Origin: Alcaligenaceae bacterium
GTDB lineage: Bacteria > Pseudomonadota > Gammaproteobacteria > Burkholderiales > Burkholderiaceae_B
Reading direction: 5' to 3'
DNA: 9,399 nucleotides
Assembly: GCA_029265335.1 (NCBI GenBank)
Contig: JAJUJN010000061.1
Span: 1 to 9,399, forward strand
Shown piece after piece: positions 1 to 7,631 of the stretch. The position numbers were made by a program, and so were the translations under genes. The notes under the pieces are model-generated. The model did no database searches, was not told where the DNA came from, and was given only the letters and a program-made list of their open reading frames with translations. Numbering within the stretch: the stretch's first letter is position 1; every line of letters starts with the position of its first letter.

Positions 1-841
1 ACCACCAATCATGCCAGATGGGCTTGAGCCCGTTGGGCAGGGGTGGCAAGGAGCCAAGATCGGCCCGACCTTCGTTGGGGGCGTGAAAATCCGAGCCCCG
101 CGAGGCGAGCAGACCAAAGCGTCGGGCCACGGCGGCCCATTTTGCGTATTCGTCGGCCGAATGACTGCCGGTCACCACTTCGATGCCAACGCCCCCCAGA
201 TCGATGAACTCGCCCAGGAAGGCGTCGAAGGTGCTGCTGCTGAAGTTATAGCGACCCGGGTGCGCCACGACGGCTTGGCCGCCGGCGCCGCGAATCCAAT
301 TCACCGCGTCGCTCAAACTGGCCCACTGGGTGGCCACGAAACCCGGCTTGCCAGGCGATAGATAGTGGTTGAACACCGCGCTCACCGACGGCGCCGCGCC
401 CTGCTCCACCAGGAAACGGGCAAAGTGAGTGCGGCTGATCATGTCGGGATTGCCGGCCAGGCGTTCGGCGGCGGCCATGCCACCGGGCCAGCCTGCCTCT
501 TCAAGACCCTCGGCAATGCGATGGGCACGTTGATGGCGCCCCGCCCGGGTGCCAGCCAGACCCTTCAGCAAGGTGGCATCGTTCGGGTTGATGTTCAAGC
601 CCACGATGTGCACGCCGCGATTGGCCCAGGTGACGGAAATCTCCACCCCCGGCACAAACTTGATGCCGTGCTCGTGGGCTGCGCTGGCGGCGTGGGCCAG
701 GCCCTGCACTTCGTCGTGATCGGTCAGGGCCAGAACATCTACGCCATTGGCTGCGGCGCGCGCCGACACCTCTTGGGGCGGCAGCGCACCATCGGAAATA
801 TTGGAGTGACAATGTAAATCGATATTCAATTCAATGCTCAT
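1..841 (-). CDS. rnm: PHP-domain phosphatase / 5'-3' exoribonuclease, RNase AM (YciV) family, cut at left edge
   Basis: 280 codons are visible from the ATG at 841; the stop lies beyond the window. The family's E. coli member is about 290 residues, so only a short tail is missing. Known role of the family: a metal-dependent 3',5'-nucleoside bisphosphate (pAp) phosphatase that also trims 5' ends of rRNAs as a cytoplasmic 5'-3' exoribonuclease. The full set of PHP metal ligands is visible: H10 and H12 (DLHCHS), D17, D41-H42 (TDHD), E67 (GVEIS), H78, H194 (AHPGRY) and D251/H253 (SDFH). The family-typical SRTHFAR segment is at 136-142. The start overlaps the ldcA stop by 11 bp, so translation is probably coupled to ldcA. 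Family assignment is firm; whether pAp or RNA is the main substrate here cannot be read from sequence. Confidence 0.93.
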   Translation of the reverse strand, partial: MSIELNIDLHCHSNISDGALPPQEVSARAAANGVDVLALTDHDEVQGLAHAASAAHEHGIKFVPGVEISVTWANRGVHIVGLNINPNDATLLKGLAGTRAGRHQRAHRIAEGLEEAGWPGGMAAAERLAGNPDMISRTHFARFLVEQGAAPSVSAVFNHYLSPGKPGFVATQWASLSDAVNWIRGAGGQAVVAHPGRYNFSSSTFDAFLGEFIDLGGVGIEVVTGSHSADEYAKWAAVARRFGLLASRGSDFHAPNEGRADLGSLPPLPNGLKPIWHDWW

Positions 842-1757
842 GAAATACCAAGTGAGCCATGCCTGGCTCCGTGGCGATGCCAACACGCGCGCCCACCGGC
901 AAGGTGGCCTTGAGTGACACGTGCCCAAACGGCAGCCCGGTGATGATCGGAGTGCGCACTTGGTGGCGCAACCAGGCAATGACCGAATGCATGTCGTAGC
1001 CCGCGTCGAGCGAGCTTTTGGGCATCTCGGTGAAACGGCCCAGCACGATGGCTTTCTGCGTGGCCAGGATTCCGCTGTGCAGCAAATGAATCAGCATACG
1101 CTCCACACGGTACGCCGATTCGTTGACATCTTCCAAAAACAGGATACCTCGCACGCGCGGTAGCCACGGCGTGCCCACCAAGGCACATACCAAGGCCAGG
1201 TTACCTCCCCACAATACGCCGCGGGCATCCACCGGGTCGGCATCGTCGGTTTCGAAACTCAGCAATTCCAGCTCGTCGCGCATCGCATCCATGAACAGAT
1301 CGACGGTGAGTTGATTCAAACGTTTGCCGCCGAAATCGAAGGACGCCATGGGCCCGGCCCAGCTGACCGCTCCCGTTTGCGCCAGCAGTGCCAGCTGAAA
1401 CGCCGTGAAGTCGCTATGCCCCACAAAACGCTTGCCGCTGTCGGCCAGCGCCCGCCAGTCGAGGTGCGGCAGCAAGCGGGTCATGCCATATCCCCCGCGC
1501 GTGGCCATCACGATTTCGCCTTTGTGGCGCAAGGCGCGCCGAAAGGCGGCGATGCGTTGTGTGTCGGTACCGGCAAAGCGCTGGTACTCGGCAAGAGCGG
1601 TTCGATCGAGAGCGGTGCGAAACCCCAGCTCCTTGAGATGGGCCTGAGCCTGTTCGATCCGTTCTGGCGCCGTGACACGACCGGAGGGCGACATCAGGTA
1701 AATACCGGGTCGACCGCGCCCTTTGGCTGCCGGCGCAGGCGTATGAGATGCCGTCAT
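831..1757 (-). CDS. ldcA: LD-carboxypeptidase, peptidase family S66 (LdcA-like)
   Basis: 308 residues from the ATG at 1757. The family removes the terminal D-Ala from murein tetrapeptides during cytoplasmic peptidoglycan recycling. The Ser-Glu-His triad is recognisable: S115 in FVGHSDFTA, E209 in LFLEDVNESAYRVERM and H279 in GLPFGHVSLKATLPVG. These positions are close to the triad of the Pseudomonas enzyme. The conserved ATRGGYG (85-91) and GGNLALV (184-190) segments are present. There is no signal peptide, as expected for a cytoplasmic enzyme. It starts 111 bp after the csoR stop, with no strong Shine-Dalgarno, and overlaps the downstream PHP gene by 11 bp. It may use its own promoter in that gap or read-through from the cop operon; the sequence does not decide. 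The exact peptide specificity is inferred from the family. Confidence 0.93.
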   Translation of the reverse strand: MTASHTPAPAAKGRGRPGIYLMSPSGRVTAPERIEQAQAHLKELGFRTALDRTALAEYQRFAGTDTQRIAAFRRALRHKGEIVMATRGGYGMTRLLPHLDWRALADSGKRFVGHSDFTAFQLALLAQTGAVSWAGPMASFDFGGKRLNQLTVDLFMDAMRDELELLSFETDDADPVDARGVLWGGNLALVCALVGTPWLPRVRGILFLEDVNESAYRVERMLIHLLHSGILATQKAIVLGRFTEMPKSSLDAGYDMHSVIAWLRHQVRTPIITGLPFGHVSLKATLPVGARVGIATEPGMAHLVFHEH

Positions 1758-1868
1758 GCTTCAAACTCGCAGAACACGCCGCAGGGGGCAACCCAACGAG
1801 TGTACCGTGCAAGGGCTGGCATTTCGCCGCCGGTTCGCCAGGTGCGCACGGCCAACAGCAGTGACTGC
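1758..1868 (-). other. Intergenic gap between csoR and ldcA
   Basis: 111 bp with no gene. The minus strand has a TACACT (1799-1804) that could be a -10 for ldcA, but no -35 at the right distance is convincing. A short AGCAGT/ACTGCT repeat touches the csoR stop. No hairpin with a U-run is present, so read-through from the cop operon into ldcA is possible. Confidence 0.3.
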
Positions 1869-2246
1869 TCAGCTGAAGGCTTTGCTGTCGAGCCGGCGCA
1901 GAACCTTCAGCAATTCATCAACAGCAGCCTCGCCCGAACCTTCTTGCAGGGCTCGCCCCACGCACCCGCGGGCATGATTCTCGACCAATTGCATCGACAC
2001 CTGGTTGAGAGCGGATTTCACCGCCGCGAGTTGGGTGAGCACGTCGATGCAGTAACGGTCGTCGTCGATCATGCGGGCTACGCCCTGCACTTGACCGCTG
2101 ATGCGGTTGAGGCGCGACAGCAAGGCCGCTTTGTTGGGCTGAACCACCGTGGGCTGGGCAAGCCCGGCATCGCTACCCGCCTTTGCCGAGACGGCAGCGT
2201 TCGAATCGAGGGTGTGTGGGTTCGTCGACGACTTATTCGACGTCAT
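1869..2246 (-). CDS. csoR: CsoR-type Cu(I)-sensing repressor
   Basis: 125 residues from the ATG at 2246. The frame is open further up to 2285, but this start has a GAGGA at 2255-2259, 8 nt upstream, and gives the shortest reasonable N-terminus. Residues 1-37 are a low-complexity extension and the all-helical CsoR/RcnR (DUF156) domain covers about 38-123. C66, H91 and C95 are spaced 25 and 4 residues apart, exactly as in the Cu(I) ligand triad of Mycobacterium CsoR (C36, H61, C65). RcnR-type Ni/Co sensors have His at the last position, so copper is the best call. The family binds operators as a tetramer and releases them on Cu(I) binding. It is the last gene of copA-copZ-csoR, overlaps copZ by 14 bp, and probably represses its own operon through the site at 4724-4740. 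Confidence 0.92.
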   Translation of the reverse strand: MTSNKSSTNPHTLDSNAAVSAKAGSDAGLAQPTVVQPNKAALLSRLNRISGQVQGVARMIDDDRYCIDVLTQLAAVKSALNQVSMQLVENHARGCVGRALQEGSGEAAVDELLKVLRRLDSKAFS

Positions 2247-2457
2247 AACCCGCGTCCTCGATCGCCTCGCGAAAATGCATGCCATTCACTTGCCCTGCAT
2301 CGTGCCGAACCTGCGTGCGGCCCGATTCCGGATCGATTGACACGTCTTCCACGCCAGGCAGATCTTTGAGTACTCGCGTAAGGGTGCTCACACAGCCGCT
2401 GCAGGTGATGCCGTCGACCTGTAATGTGGTGATGGTACCGGGTTGAGCTTGCGTCAT
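2233..2457 (-). CDS. copZ: Copper chaperone, CopZ-like heavy-metal-associated domain
   Basis: 74 residues, essentially one HMA (ferredoxin-like) domain. The start is the ATG at 2457, which shares ATGA with the copA stop (4-bp overlap) and has AGGAG at 2465-2469, 7 nt upstream. A longer reading to 2484 would run into copA and lacks such a site. The Cu(I) site is GITCSGC with C19 and C22; Ile replaces the more usual Met of GMTCxxC. A conserved C-terminal segment ([10 protein letters not shown]) closes the domain. Known role: a cytoplasmic carrier that delivers Cu(I) to the CopA ATPase and can pass copper to the sensor. Its position between the exporter and csoR fits that role. A different thiophilic metal is possible but unlikely given both neighbours. 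Confidence 0.92.
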   Translation of the reverse strand: MTQAQPGTITTLQVDGITCSGCVSTLTRVLKDLPGVEDVSIDPESGRTQVRHDAGQVNGMHFREAIEDAGYDVE

Positions 2458-4688
2458 GAGATTTCTCCTGTGAACCCTCGCCACCGCTTGAGGAGCAGCG
2501 AGTTACTGACGACCGATACCGAGCTCAAGGCCATGGCGGCACCGGCCAGAATGGGGTTGAGCAGGCCAACAGCGGCCAGCGGGATCCCACACGAGTTGTA
2601 GAAGAAGGCAAAGAACAAGTTCTGCCGGATCTTGCGCACGGTAGCGCGCGAAAGATCCAAGGCTTCGGCCACGGAACGAAGATCGTTGCGCATGAGGGTC
2701 ACTGCACCGGCTTCGAGCGCCACGTCACTGCCTGCCCCCATGGCAAAGCCGACATTGGCGGCGGCCAGGGCCGGAGCGTCGTTCACGCCGTCGCCCACCA
2801 TGGCCACGATTCGCCCTTCTTTTTGCAAATCGCGAATGTACGCAGCCTTATGCTGTGGCAAGGTTTGCGCCTGAAAGTTGCGTATGCCCACTTGCTGAGC
2901 CACAGCGGCGGCGGTTTGCGGGTTGTCGCCGGTGAGCATCACGACTTCCACCCCCTCCGCCTGGAGCCGTTGGATGGCCTCACGCGAGGTATCCCGTAAG
3001 GGGTCGGCAATGGCGATCAAACCGATCAGTTGGTTGGCCATCACGACGGCCACCAGGCTGTGACCCGCCGAAGCATGCTGCTCGATCAGCGCATCCGCGC
3101 GCTCGGCATCGGGCGTGTCGGTCAGAGCCCAGTGCGGTGCGCCGACTCGCGCCGGCTGATCGGCGTATTTACCCATGACCCCCAGGCCTTCGACCACCTG
3201 AAAATCGTCGACGCTCTCGCGCTCAAGATGCTGCTCGGCGGCTGCTTCGAGGATGGCCAGGGCCAGCGGATGCTCGGAACCCGTTTCGAGACTTGCGGCC
3301 AGACGCAACACTTCGGCTTCGGTGTGGTTCGGTTGGGGCAGCACCTTGACCACTTTCGGTTGACCCTGGGTGAGCGTGCCGGTTTTGTCGACCACCAAGG
3401 TATCCACCTTGCCGGCCACTTCCAGCGCGCCGGCACTGCGAAACAGTATGCCGTGAGCGGCACCACGGCCGATACCTACCATGATGGCAGTGGGGGTGGC
3501 CAGACCGAGGGCACAGGGGCAGGCGATGACCAACACAGCCACGGCATGGATGATCGCCGGTGTGACATCGGCCAACCACCACCAGGTGATGGCAAAGGTA
3601 AGCAGGGCAATGCCCAGCACGACCGGCACGAAGACACCCGAAATACGATCGGCCAATCGCTGGATGGGTGCACGTGACCCTTGGGCTTCGGCCACCAGCC
3701 GCACGATCTGAGCCAGCTGCGTGGCTGCTCCTACACTAGAGGCACGCACCGTGAGTGAACCGCTGCGATTGCGTGTGGCGGCGAAGACGCGGTCGCCTAC
3801 CCCTTTGTTCACTGGCAAGCTTTCACCGGTGAGCATACTTTCGTCGATCGCCGCGTTGCCCGTGAGAACCTCGCCATCGACGGCGATGACTTCGCCATGA
3901 CGCACCACCACGGTGTCGCCAACCTGCACGCGATCGATCGGCACTTCGTGAATGTCGCTGCCCACCTGGATACGAGCGGTTCGAGGCTGCAGGTTCAGCA
4001 GATGCGCGATGGCGCTGGAAGCGCGGCCTTTGGCACGCTGCTCCATCCACTTGCCGAGCAAAACCAGAGTGATGATGGCTGCGCTGGCCTCGAAATACAC
4101 ATGGTGGTGCTGCCAACCCATGGCGGTAACCACCGCGCTGTAGCCGTAAGCCATCGAAGTGCCGAGCGCCACCAGCACATCCATATTGGCGGCGCCACTG
4201 CGCAGGCTCAACCATGCGCCTCGATAGAAGCGCCACCCCGCGATGAACTGCACCGGCGTGGCCAACAACCATTGCCAGCCACGGGGAACCCAACCATGCT
4301 CGCCAAAGCCGAGCATGCCCACCATCTCGACCATCAAGGGCAAGGTGAAAATGGCAGCGAGCCACAGGCGCCGCAGCTCTACCTGGGCGCCATCTTCATC
4401 GGTTGCCGCCGCTTGGCTGGGATCTTGCAGCAACTCGGCGTCGTAGCCACTCTTGCGCACTCGCGCGATGAGCTCATCGGCATCTACCTCAGGTGCAGAC
4501 ACCTCGACCTGCGCCGTTTCCGTGGCGAGGTTCACGGTGGCCGATACATTCGGAATGCGATTAAGGACTTTCTCGACGCGGGCAGAACACGCCGCGCAGG
4601 TCATGCCCTTGATGGCCAATGTGACCTGACGTGCGGCGACAGCCTGCCGATTGGCAGCGTCTGCGGTGGTGAGCGCGGAAGTTTTCAA
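2454..4688 (-). CDS. copA: Cu(I)-exporting P1B-1-type ATPase CopA
   Basis: 744 residues from a proposed TTG start at 4688, which has a strong GGAGG at 4694-4698, 5 nt upstream. The open frame extends to a GTG at 4730, but that lies upstream of the promoter's -10 and inside the CsoR operator, so it cannot start on this promoter's transcript. Domains in TTG numbering: one N-terminal HMA with GMTCAAC (C31, C34); actuator TGES at 287-290; CPC copper motif at 390-392 in the membrane; phosphorylated D434 in DKTGTLT; SEHPL with H473 of the nucleotide-binding domain; TGDN at 586-589; GDGVND at 632-637; YN (697-698) and MxxSS (M719, S722, S723) in the last two helices, the Cu(I)-specific signature. 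It pumps Cu(I) from cytoplasm to periplasm using ATP. It is first in the operon, and its TGA overlaps the copZ ATG. Confidence 0.96.
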   Translation of the reverse strand: MKTSALTTADAANRQAVAARQVTLAIKGMTCAACSARVEKVLNRIPNVSATVNLATETAQVEVSAPEVDADELIARVRKSGYDAELLQDPSQAAATDEDGAQVELRRLWLAAIFTLPLMVEMVGMLGFGEHGWVPRGWQWLLATPVQFIAGWRFYRGAWLSLRSGAANMDVLVALGTSMAYGYSAVVTAMGWQHHHVYFEASAAIITLVLLGKWMEQRAKGRASSAIAHLLNLQPRTARIQVGSDIHEVPIDRVQVGDTVVVRHGEVIAVDGEVLTGNAAIDESMLTGESLPVNKGVGDRVFAATRNRSGSLTVRASSVGAATQLAQIVRLVAEAQGSRAPIQRLADRISGVFVPVVLGIALLTFAITWWWLADVTPAIIHAVAVLVIACPCALGLATPTAIMVGIGRGAAHGILFRSAGALEVAGKVDTLVVDKTGTLTQGQPKVVKVLPQPNHTEAEVLRLAASLETGSEHPLALAILEAAAEQHLERESVDDFQVVEGLGVMGKYADQPARVGAPHWALTDTPDAERADALIEQHASAGHSLVAVVMANQLIGLIAIADPLRDTSREAIQRLQAEGVEVVMLTGDNPQTAAAVAQQVGIRNFQAQTLPQHKAAYIRDLQKEGRIVAMVGDGVNDAPALAAANVGFAMGAGSDVALEAGAVTLMRNDLRSVAEALDLSRATVRKIRQNLFFAFFYNSCGIPLAAVGLLNPILAGAAMALSSVSVVSNSLLLKRWRGFTGEIS

Positions 4689-4693
4689 CCATG

Positions 4694-4698
4694 CCTCC
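4694..4698 (-). promoter_or_regulatory. Ribosome binding site that decides the copA start
   Basis: The minus strand reads GGAGG here, 5 nt before a TTG at 4688 in the copA frame. An ATG at 4692 is nearby but belongs to a different frame that does not encode CopA. No in-frame ATG exists before the HMA domain, so TTG is the most likely initiator. Confidence 0.65.
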
Positions 4699-4720
4699 GG
4701 GTGAATGAATCTTGCGATCC

Positions 4721-4750
4721 AATATACCACCCGGGGGTATATTGCTACAA
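4721..4750 (-). promoter_or_regulatory. Promoter of copA-copZ-csoR
   Basis: On the minus strand TTGTAG (4745-4750) is a possible -35 and TATATT (4721-4726) a good -10, one base from consensus, separated by 18 bp. The weak -35 lies on the znuA stop codon. Transcription would begin near 4714, leaving a leader of about 25 nt before the copA TTG. The spacer is almost entirely a CsoR-type operator, so repressor and polymerase would compete. Confidence 0.65.
4724..4740 (-). promoter_or_regulatory. CsoR-type operator
   Basis: A 17-bp pseudo-palindrome reads ATACCACCCGGGGGTAT on the plus strand, with ATACC and GGTAT arms around a G/C core. It closely resembles the operator known for Bacillus subtilis copZA (ATACC...GGGGGTAT). 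It lies between the -35 and -10 of the operon that encodes CsoR, the expected place for repression. The match was made by eye, not by a motif scan. Confidence 0.75.
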
Positions 4751-5800
4751 GCCCGACGCCGGTACTGCGGCCAATGCCTCAACCAGCACTTGCGTGTTGT
4801 GACGCATCATTTCCAGGTAGCTGTTGGCCGGTCCGCCTGGAGCCGACAAGGTGTCGCTATACAAACGCCCTACCACGGGCAAACCCGATTCTGCGGCCAG
4901 TTGGCGCATCACGGCCGGCACACTCGGACCTTCGACAACAATTCCCGCTGTACCTGCAGACTCTGCCAGGCGGATAAGCTCGGCAAGACGCTGGGCTGAT
5001 GCTTCACCCCCCGCCACCCCTTGAGCCGGCAAAAAATTCACCCCATAGCGCTCGGCGTAATACTGCAGGGCGGCGTGCGGAATGACGAATGTGGGGTTCT
5101 GTGCTGCATAGGGGGCGAGCTGAGCTTCAATCCAGGCGTCGAGCTCGGCCAGCTGTTGCACGTAAGCTTCTGCCCGCTGGCGATAGCGATCCGCACGTTC
5201 TGGGTCTACCCGCGCCAACCCTTCGGCAATGGCAAGCACATACTGCTGCACGCGCTGCGGATCCTGCCAAGCGTGCGGATCGGGCGTCTCGCTCGCCAAT
5301 TTGGCTGCGTTCGGTTCTTCCTCTGCAAGCTCATGTTCGTGCGCGGGCTGGCGCACAGAGTGTTCATGCGGATGGGCGCCAGGCTCAGCCCCGTGGGCAT
5401 GACCGTGCTGGTGGGCGAACTCGGCAGAGAGATAAAGTGGCTCGACATTCTCGGTGGCCACCACCACGACGCCTTCATGCGCTGCCGCTTGCAAGGCCCG
5501 TGCGAGCCAGCCTTCAAAACCCAGGCCGTTCACCACGACCAGATCGGCTTGCTGCAGCTGACGCAGCTGCGAAGGTCGCGGCTGGAACACATGACCATCT
5601 TGCTCGCGATCGATCAAGGTGTGCACTGTCACGTGGTCGCCGCCGATTGCGCTTACCAGATCGGCCAAAATGCTGAAACTCGCCACCACCGACGGCGGCT
5701 GAGGCGGTTGCGTATTGGCCTGCGCCGGCGCGCTGCTCCAGCTTGTGAAGCCCAATAGCAGCAGGCAGAAAGCGGCTACCCGCGACAACAAAAAGCGCAT
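4745..5800 (-). CDS. znuA: Periplasmic zinc-binding protein of a ZnuABC importer
   Basis: 351 residues from the ATG at 5800. A Sec signal peptide is visible: Arg near the start, hydrophobic FCLLLLG, and probable cleavage after A28 (APAQA-NT); there is no lipobox. The rest is a cluster A-I (cluster 9) solute-binding protein. Probable metal ligands are H70 (DGHVFQP), H176 (DPHAW), H242 ([10 protein letters not shown]) and D316 (LYSDTLS). A His- and acid-rich loop at about 130-156 carries nine histidines, the hallmark of zinc members as opposed to manganese ones. The protein captures Zn(II) in the periplasm and hands it to ZnuB. It is the last gene of znuCBA, 24 bp after znuB. Its TAG abuts the cop promoter. 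Zinc specificity rests on the loop plus the Zur-like site upstream. Confidence 0.92.
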   Translation of the reverse strand: MRFLLSRVAAFCLLLLGFTSWSSAPAQANTQPPQPPSVVASFSILADLVSAIGGDHVTVHTLIDREQDGHVFQPRPSQLRQLQQADLVVVNGLGFEGWLARALQAAAHEGVVVVATENVEPLYLSAEFAHQHGHAHGAEPGAHPHEHSVRQPAHEHELAEEEPNAAKLASETPDPHAWQDPQRVQQYVLAIAEGLARVDPERADRYRQRAEAYVQQLAELDAWIEAQLAPYAAQNPTFVIPHAALQYYAERYGVNFLPAQGVAGGEASAQRLAELIRLAESAGTAGIVVEGPSVPAVMRQLAAESGLPVVGRLYSDTLSAPGGPANSYLEMMRHNTQVLVEALAAVPASGL

Positions 5801-5824
5801 CGTGGAATCTCTGTGAGCAGGAGG

Positions 5825-6697
5825 TTATGGCCCAACGCTGGCTGCTCCAGGTCGCGCCATGCGTCGGCCCAGCCAACCTTGTGGGGCCAGCAGCAACGAT
5901 CCGCCATACAGAGCCCCCGCGCAAAGCACAATGATGGGCCCTGACGGCCAGTCGTAGTGAAATGACAGCAGCAGGCCTGCATAGCCCGCCACCACCGCCT
6001 GTAAGGCGGCATTCAGCAGCTGAGCCGGAAGCAATCGATGCCAAAGCCGCGCTGACACCGCCGGCAACATCAGCAGCCCAACCGCCTTCAAGGTGCCCAG
6101 TACCTGGAAGGCGGCCACCAGGTTGGCCACCACCAACAGCAAAAAAAGCACCTGTATGCCGGCGCCCCGACCGCTTACCGCGTGCAGGAACGAAGGGTCA
6201 AAAGCTTCGAGCAGAAAGCCTCGATAGAACACCGCCAGACTCAGCAGCGTCACGCTGGCAACCAGCGTGACAAGAATCAGACCCGTTCGGTCGACCCCCA
6301 GAATGTTGCCGAAAAGAATATGCAGCAGATCGAGCTGTGAGCCCTGCGCAGAAATCAAAAGCACTCCCGCAGCCAGTGCCACCAGGTAACCTGCGGCAAA
6401 GGTGGCATCTTCCTGCAACAGCGTTCTGCGACTCACCCAGACGGCCGCCAGCACCACGATCACGCCGGCCACGAACCCTCCCACACTCAAGGCAGGACTC
6501 GACAGCCCAAACCAGGTGAACGCCACGGCCACCCCGGGCAGCACGGCGTGGGCCAGGGCATCGCCCACCAGACTCATGCGGCGCAGAGTGAGCAACACTC
6601 CCAAAGGTGCGCAGCCCGCCGCAACGGCGAGCGTGGCAACCAGGGCGCGCCGCATGAAGACGAAATCGACAAACGGCGCGACCAGGTATTCGTACAT
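5825..6697 (-). CDS. znuB: Zinc ABC transporter permease (ABC-3 family)
   Basis: 290 residues from the ATG at 6697. The frame is open to 6829, but that would overlap znuC deeply and add residues unlike the family; MYEYLVAPFVDF is the expected N-terminus. About eight to nine hydrophobic segments span the protein (roughly 18-38, 52-64, 70-90, 100-118, 138-158, 180-200, 203-215, 228-246, 253-271). Family landmarks are visible: GDALAHAVLPG at 45-55, EAFDPSF at 164-170, GLLMLPAVSA at 207-216 and YDWPSGPIIVL at 248-258. It forms the inner-membrane channel for Zn(II), driven by ZnuC and fed by ZnuA. It begins 23 bp after the znuC stop without a clear Shine-Dalgarno, so it may depend on coupling. Confidence 0.93.
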   Translation of the reverse strand: MYEYLVAPFVDFVFMRRALVATLAVAAGCAPLGVLLTLRRMSLVGDALAHAVLPGVAVAFTWFGLSSPALSVGGFVAGVIVVLAAVWVSRRTLLQEDATFAAGYLVALAAGVLLISAQGSQLDLLHILFGNILGVDRTGLILVTLVASVTLLSLAVFYRGFLLEAFDPSFLHAVSGRGAGIQVLFLLLVVANLVAAFQVLGTLKAVGLLMLPAVSARLWHRLLPAQLLNAALQAVVAGYAGLLLSFHYDWPSGPIIVLCAGALYGGSLLLAPQGWLGRRMARPGAASVGP

Positions 6698-6720
6698 GCC
6701 GAGAGAATGGGGGAAGAGGT

Positions 6721-7422
6721 TCAGGCCGCCAACGCAGCCGATTGCGTAATGGGTGCTGTCAGTACGCTGGCAGTATTGCCCCAGGCTACGACCCGACCTT
6801 CGTGCAGCTTGAGCGCGGTAGGAAACCACTGTCGCACCTGCCCGGCGTCGTGCAGCACGGCCAATACGGTGCGGCCTTGCTGATGCCAGTGTTGAATGAC
6901 TTGAAGCAAATGCTGTGTGGTTTCGGTATCAACGGCGGCGAATGGCTCGTCGAGCAGGATAAGTTCGGCGTCTTGCAAAATGGCGCGCACGAATAAAAGT
7001 CGCTGGAACTGCCCGCCCGAGAGCTCTCCAACGGGCAAGTGAACGACTTCAGCCAGTCCGGCCTGCTCGAGCACGTGCAGGGCGTGCTGGCGTTGACCGT
7101 TACCCACTCCCTGCCACCAACGACTGCTCGGCCAGAACCCCAACATGGCGCAATCGAGCACCGAAATGGGGAAATCACGCTGAATATCGCTGGTTTGCGC
7201 CAGGTAAGCCACACGTTGGCGCGGCACGTGCAAACTCGCGCTGCCACTTGCCCAGGGCGTGAGGCCCAGCGTGGCGCGCAGCAAGGTGCTCTTGCCCGCC
7301 CCGTTCGCGCCCACAATGGCGGTGAGACTGCCCTTGGGCACCTGGCCCGTGATGTGATGCAGCGCTGTACGCCCGTGATAGCGAACCGTGAGATTGTGGA
7401 ATTCGACGGCCGGCAAGCTCAT
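6721..7422 (-). CDS. znuC: Zinc ABC transporter ATP-binding protein
   Basis: 233 residues from the ATG at 7422. The frame is open to 7509, but the extra 29 residues are Gly/Arg-rich and precede the normal ABC start (MSLPAVEFHNLTVRY). Motifs in order: Walker A GANGAGKST (38-46), Q-loop Q76 in AYLAQTSD, signature LSGGQ (134-138), Walker B LILLDEP with catalytic E159, and switch H191 in VLHD. It is the cytoplasmic ATPase of the zinc importer. The start codon shares ATGA with the stop of a small ORF upstream (7419-7559), and only a weak GGGG lies ahead of it, which would suit translational coupling. Expression is probably controlled by Zur through the site at 7615-7633. Confidence 0.93.
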   Translation of the reverse strand: MSLPAVEFHNLTVRYHGRTALHHITGQVPKGSLTAIVGANGAGKSTLLRATLGLTPWASGSASLHVPRQRVAYLAQTSDIQRDFPISVLDCAMLGFWPSSRWWQGVGNGQRQHALHVLEQAGLAEVVHLPVGELSGGQFQRLLFVRAILQDAELILLDEPFAAVDTETTQHLLQVIQHWHQQGRTVLAVLHDAGQVRQWFPTALKLHEGRVVAWGNTASVLTAPITQSAALAA

Positions 7423-7559
7423 GCGTTGCCCCAGGCCCAGAACACCGCGGCCCAGAGACCCAGCACCCAGGGTGCCGCGAGCCATAGGCGTGAATGTACC
7501 GGGCCGCAAAGGACCGAGAGGCGACTTTTGGTACGAGGGGTTTGGGATGGCGAATGCAT
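7419..7559 (-). CDS. Possible small membrane protein encoded in the znuC leader
   Basis: 46 codons from an ATG at 7559, downstream of the predicted transcript start near 7581. The N-terminal half is polar and basic. Residues 25-44 (LWLAAPWVLGLWAAVFWAWG) form a Trp-rich hydrophobic stretch long enough for one membrane helix. The TGA overlaps the znuC ATG as ATGA, the same layout as copA/copZ. Codon third positions are GC-rich, especially in the second half. Against it: no Shine-Dalgarno is visible before the ATG, and I recognise no family. It could be a leader peptide, a small transporter accessory protein, or an open frame by chance in GC-rich DNA. In-frame ATGs further up (7592, 7616) fall inside or upstream of the promoter and are unlikely starts. 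Confidence 0.4.
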   Translation of the reverse strand: MHSPSQTPRTKSRLSVLCGPVHSRLWLAAPWVLGLWAAVFWAWGNA

Positions 7560-7587
7560 GATCGGCAAGCGGTGTGTGGTTGCCAGA

Positions 7588-7616
7588 ATCATAGCGTTAA
7601 CCCGCAATAAATGCAA
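7588..7616 (-). promoter_or_regulatory. Promoter of the znuCBA operon
   Basis: On the minus strand TTGCAT (7611-7616) and TATGAT (7588-7593) are separated by 17 bp. The -10 is one base from consensus and the -35 matches at TTG. Transcription would begin near 7581, giving a leader of about 160 nt before znuC that the small ORF nearly fills. The region is clearly AT-richer than its surroundings. Confidence 0.65.
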
Positions 7617-7627
7617 TGTTATTGCAT
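7611..7627. repeat. Perfect 17-bp dyad at the znu promoter
   Basis: ATGCAAT and ATTGCAT flank a 3-nt centre (GTT). It overlaps the Zur-like site but is centred about 5 bp away, and it covers the -35. It could be a second operator or a weak hairpin just after tadA; no U-run follows, so a terminator is unlikely. Confidence 0.5.
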
Positions 7628-7631
7628 CACA

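Noticed and set aside
1857..1869. AGCAGT-G-ACTGCT palindrome at the csoR stop
   Set aside because: A 1-nt centre cannot form a hairpin, there is no U-run, and the arms are short enough to occur by chance.
1869..2285. csoR starting at the longer frame, or being an RcnR/FrmR-type sensor
   Set aside because: The internal ATG at 2246 has the better ribosome site, and the C-H-C spacing with a cop operon context favours Cu(I) sensing over Ni/Co or formaldehyde sensing.
1311..2369. Long open frame on the plus strand (352 codons) across ldcA and csoR
   Set aside because: It is antisense to two clear genes and the intergenic gap, and its product resembles no protein family; GC-rich coding DNA commonly leaves such shadows.
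4721..4750. CueR-type (MerR family) promoter for copA
   Set aside because: The spacer is 18 bp, not the long 19-20 bp type, and it lacks the CueR dyad; a CsoR-type site is present instead.
3897..4802. Plus-strand frame of 301 codons opposite copA
   Set aside because: It mirrors conserved copA codons, including the actuator and HMA regions, and crosses the cop promoter; no independent family signal.
5021..5758. Plus-strand frame of 245 codons opposite znuA
   Set aside because: Shadow of the znuA reading frame; no recognisable domain.
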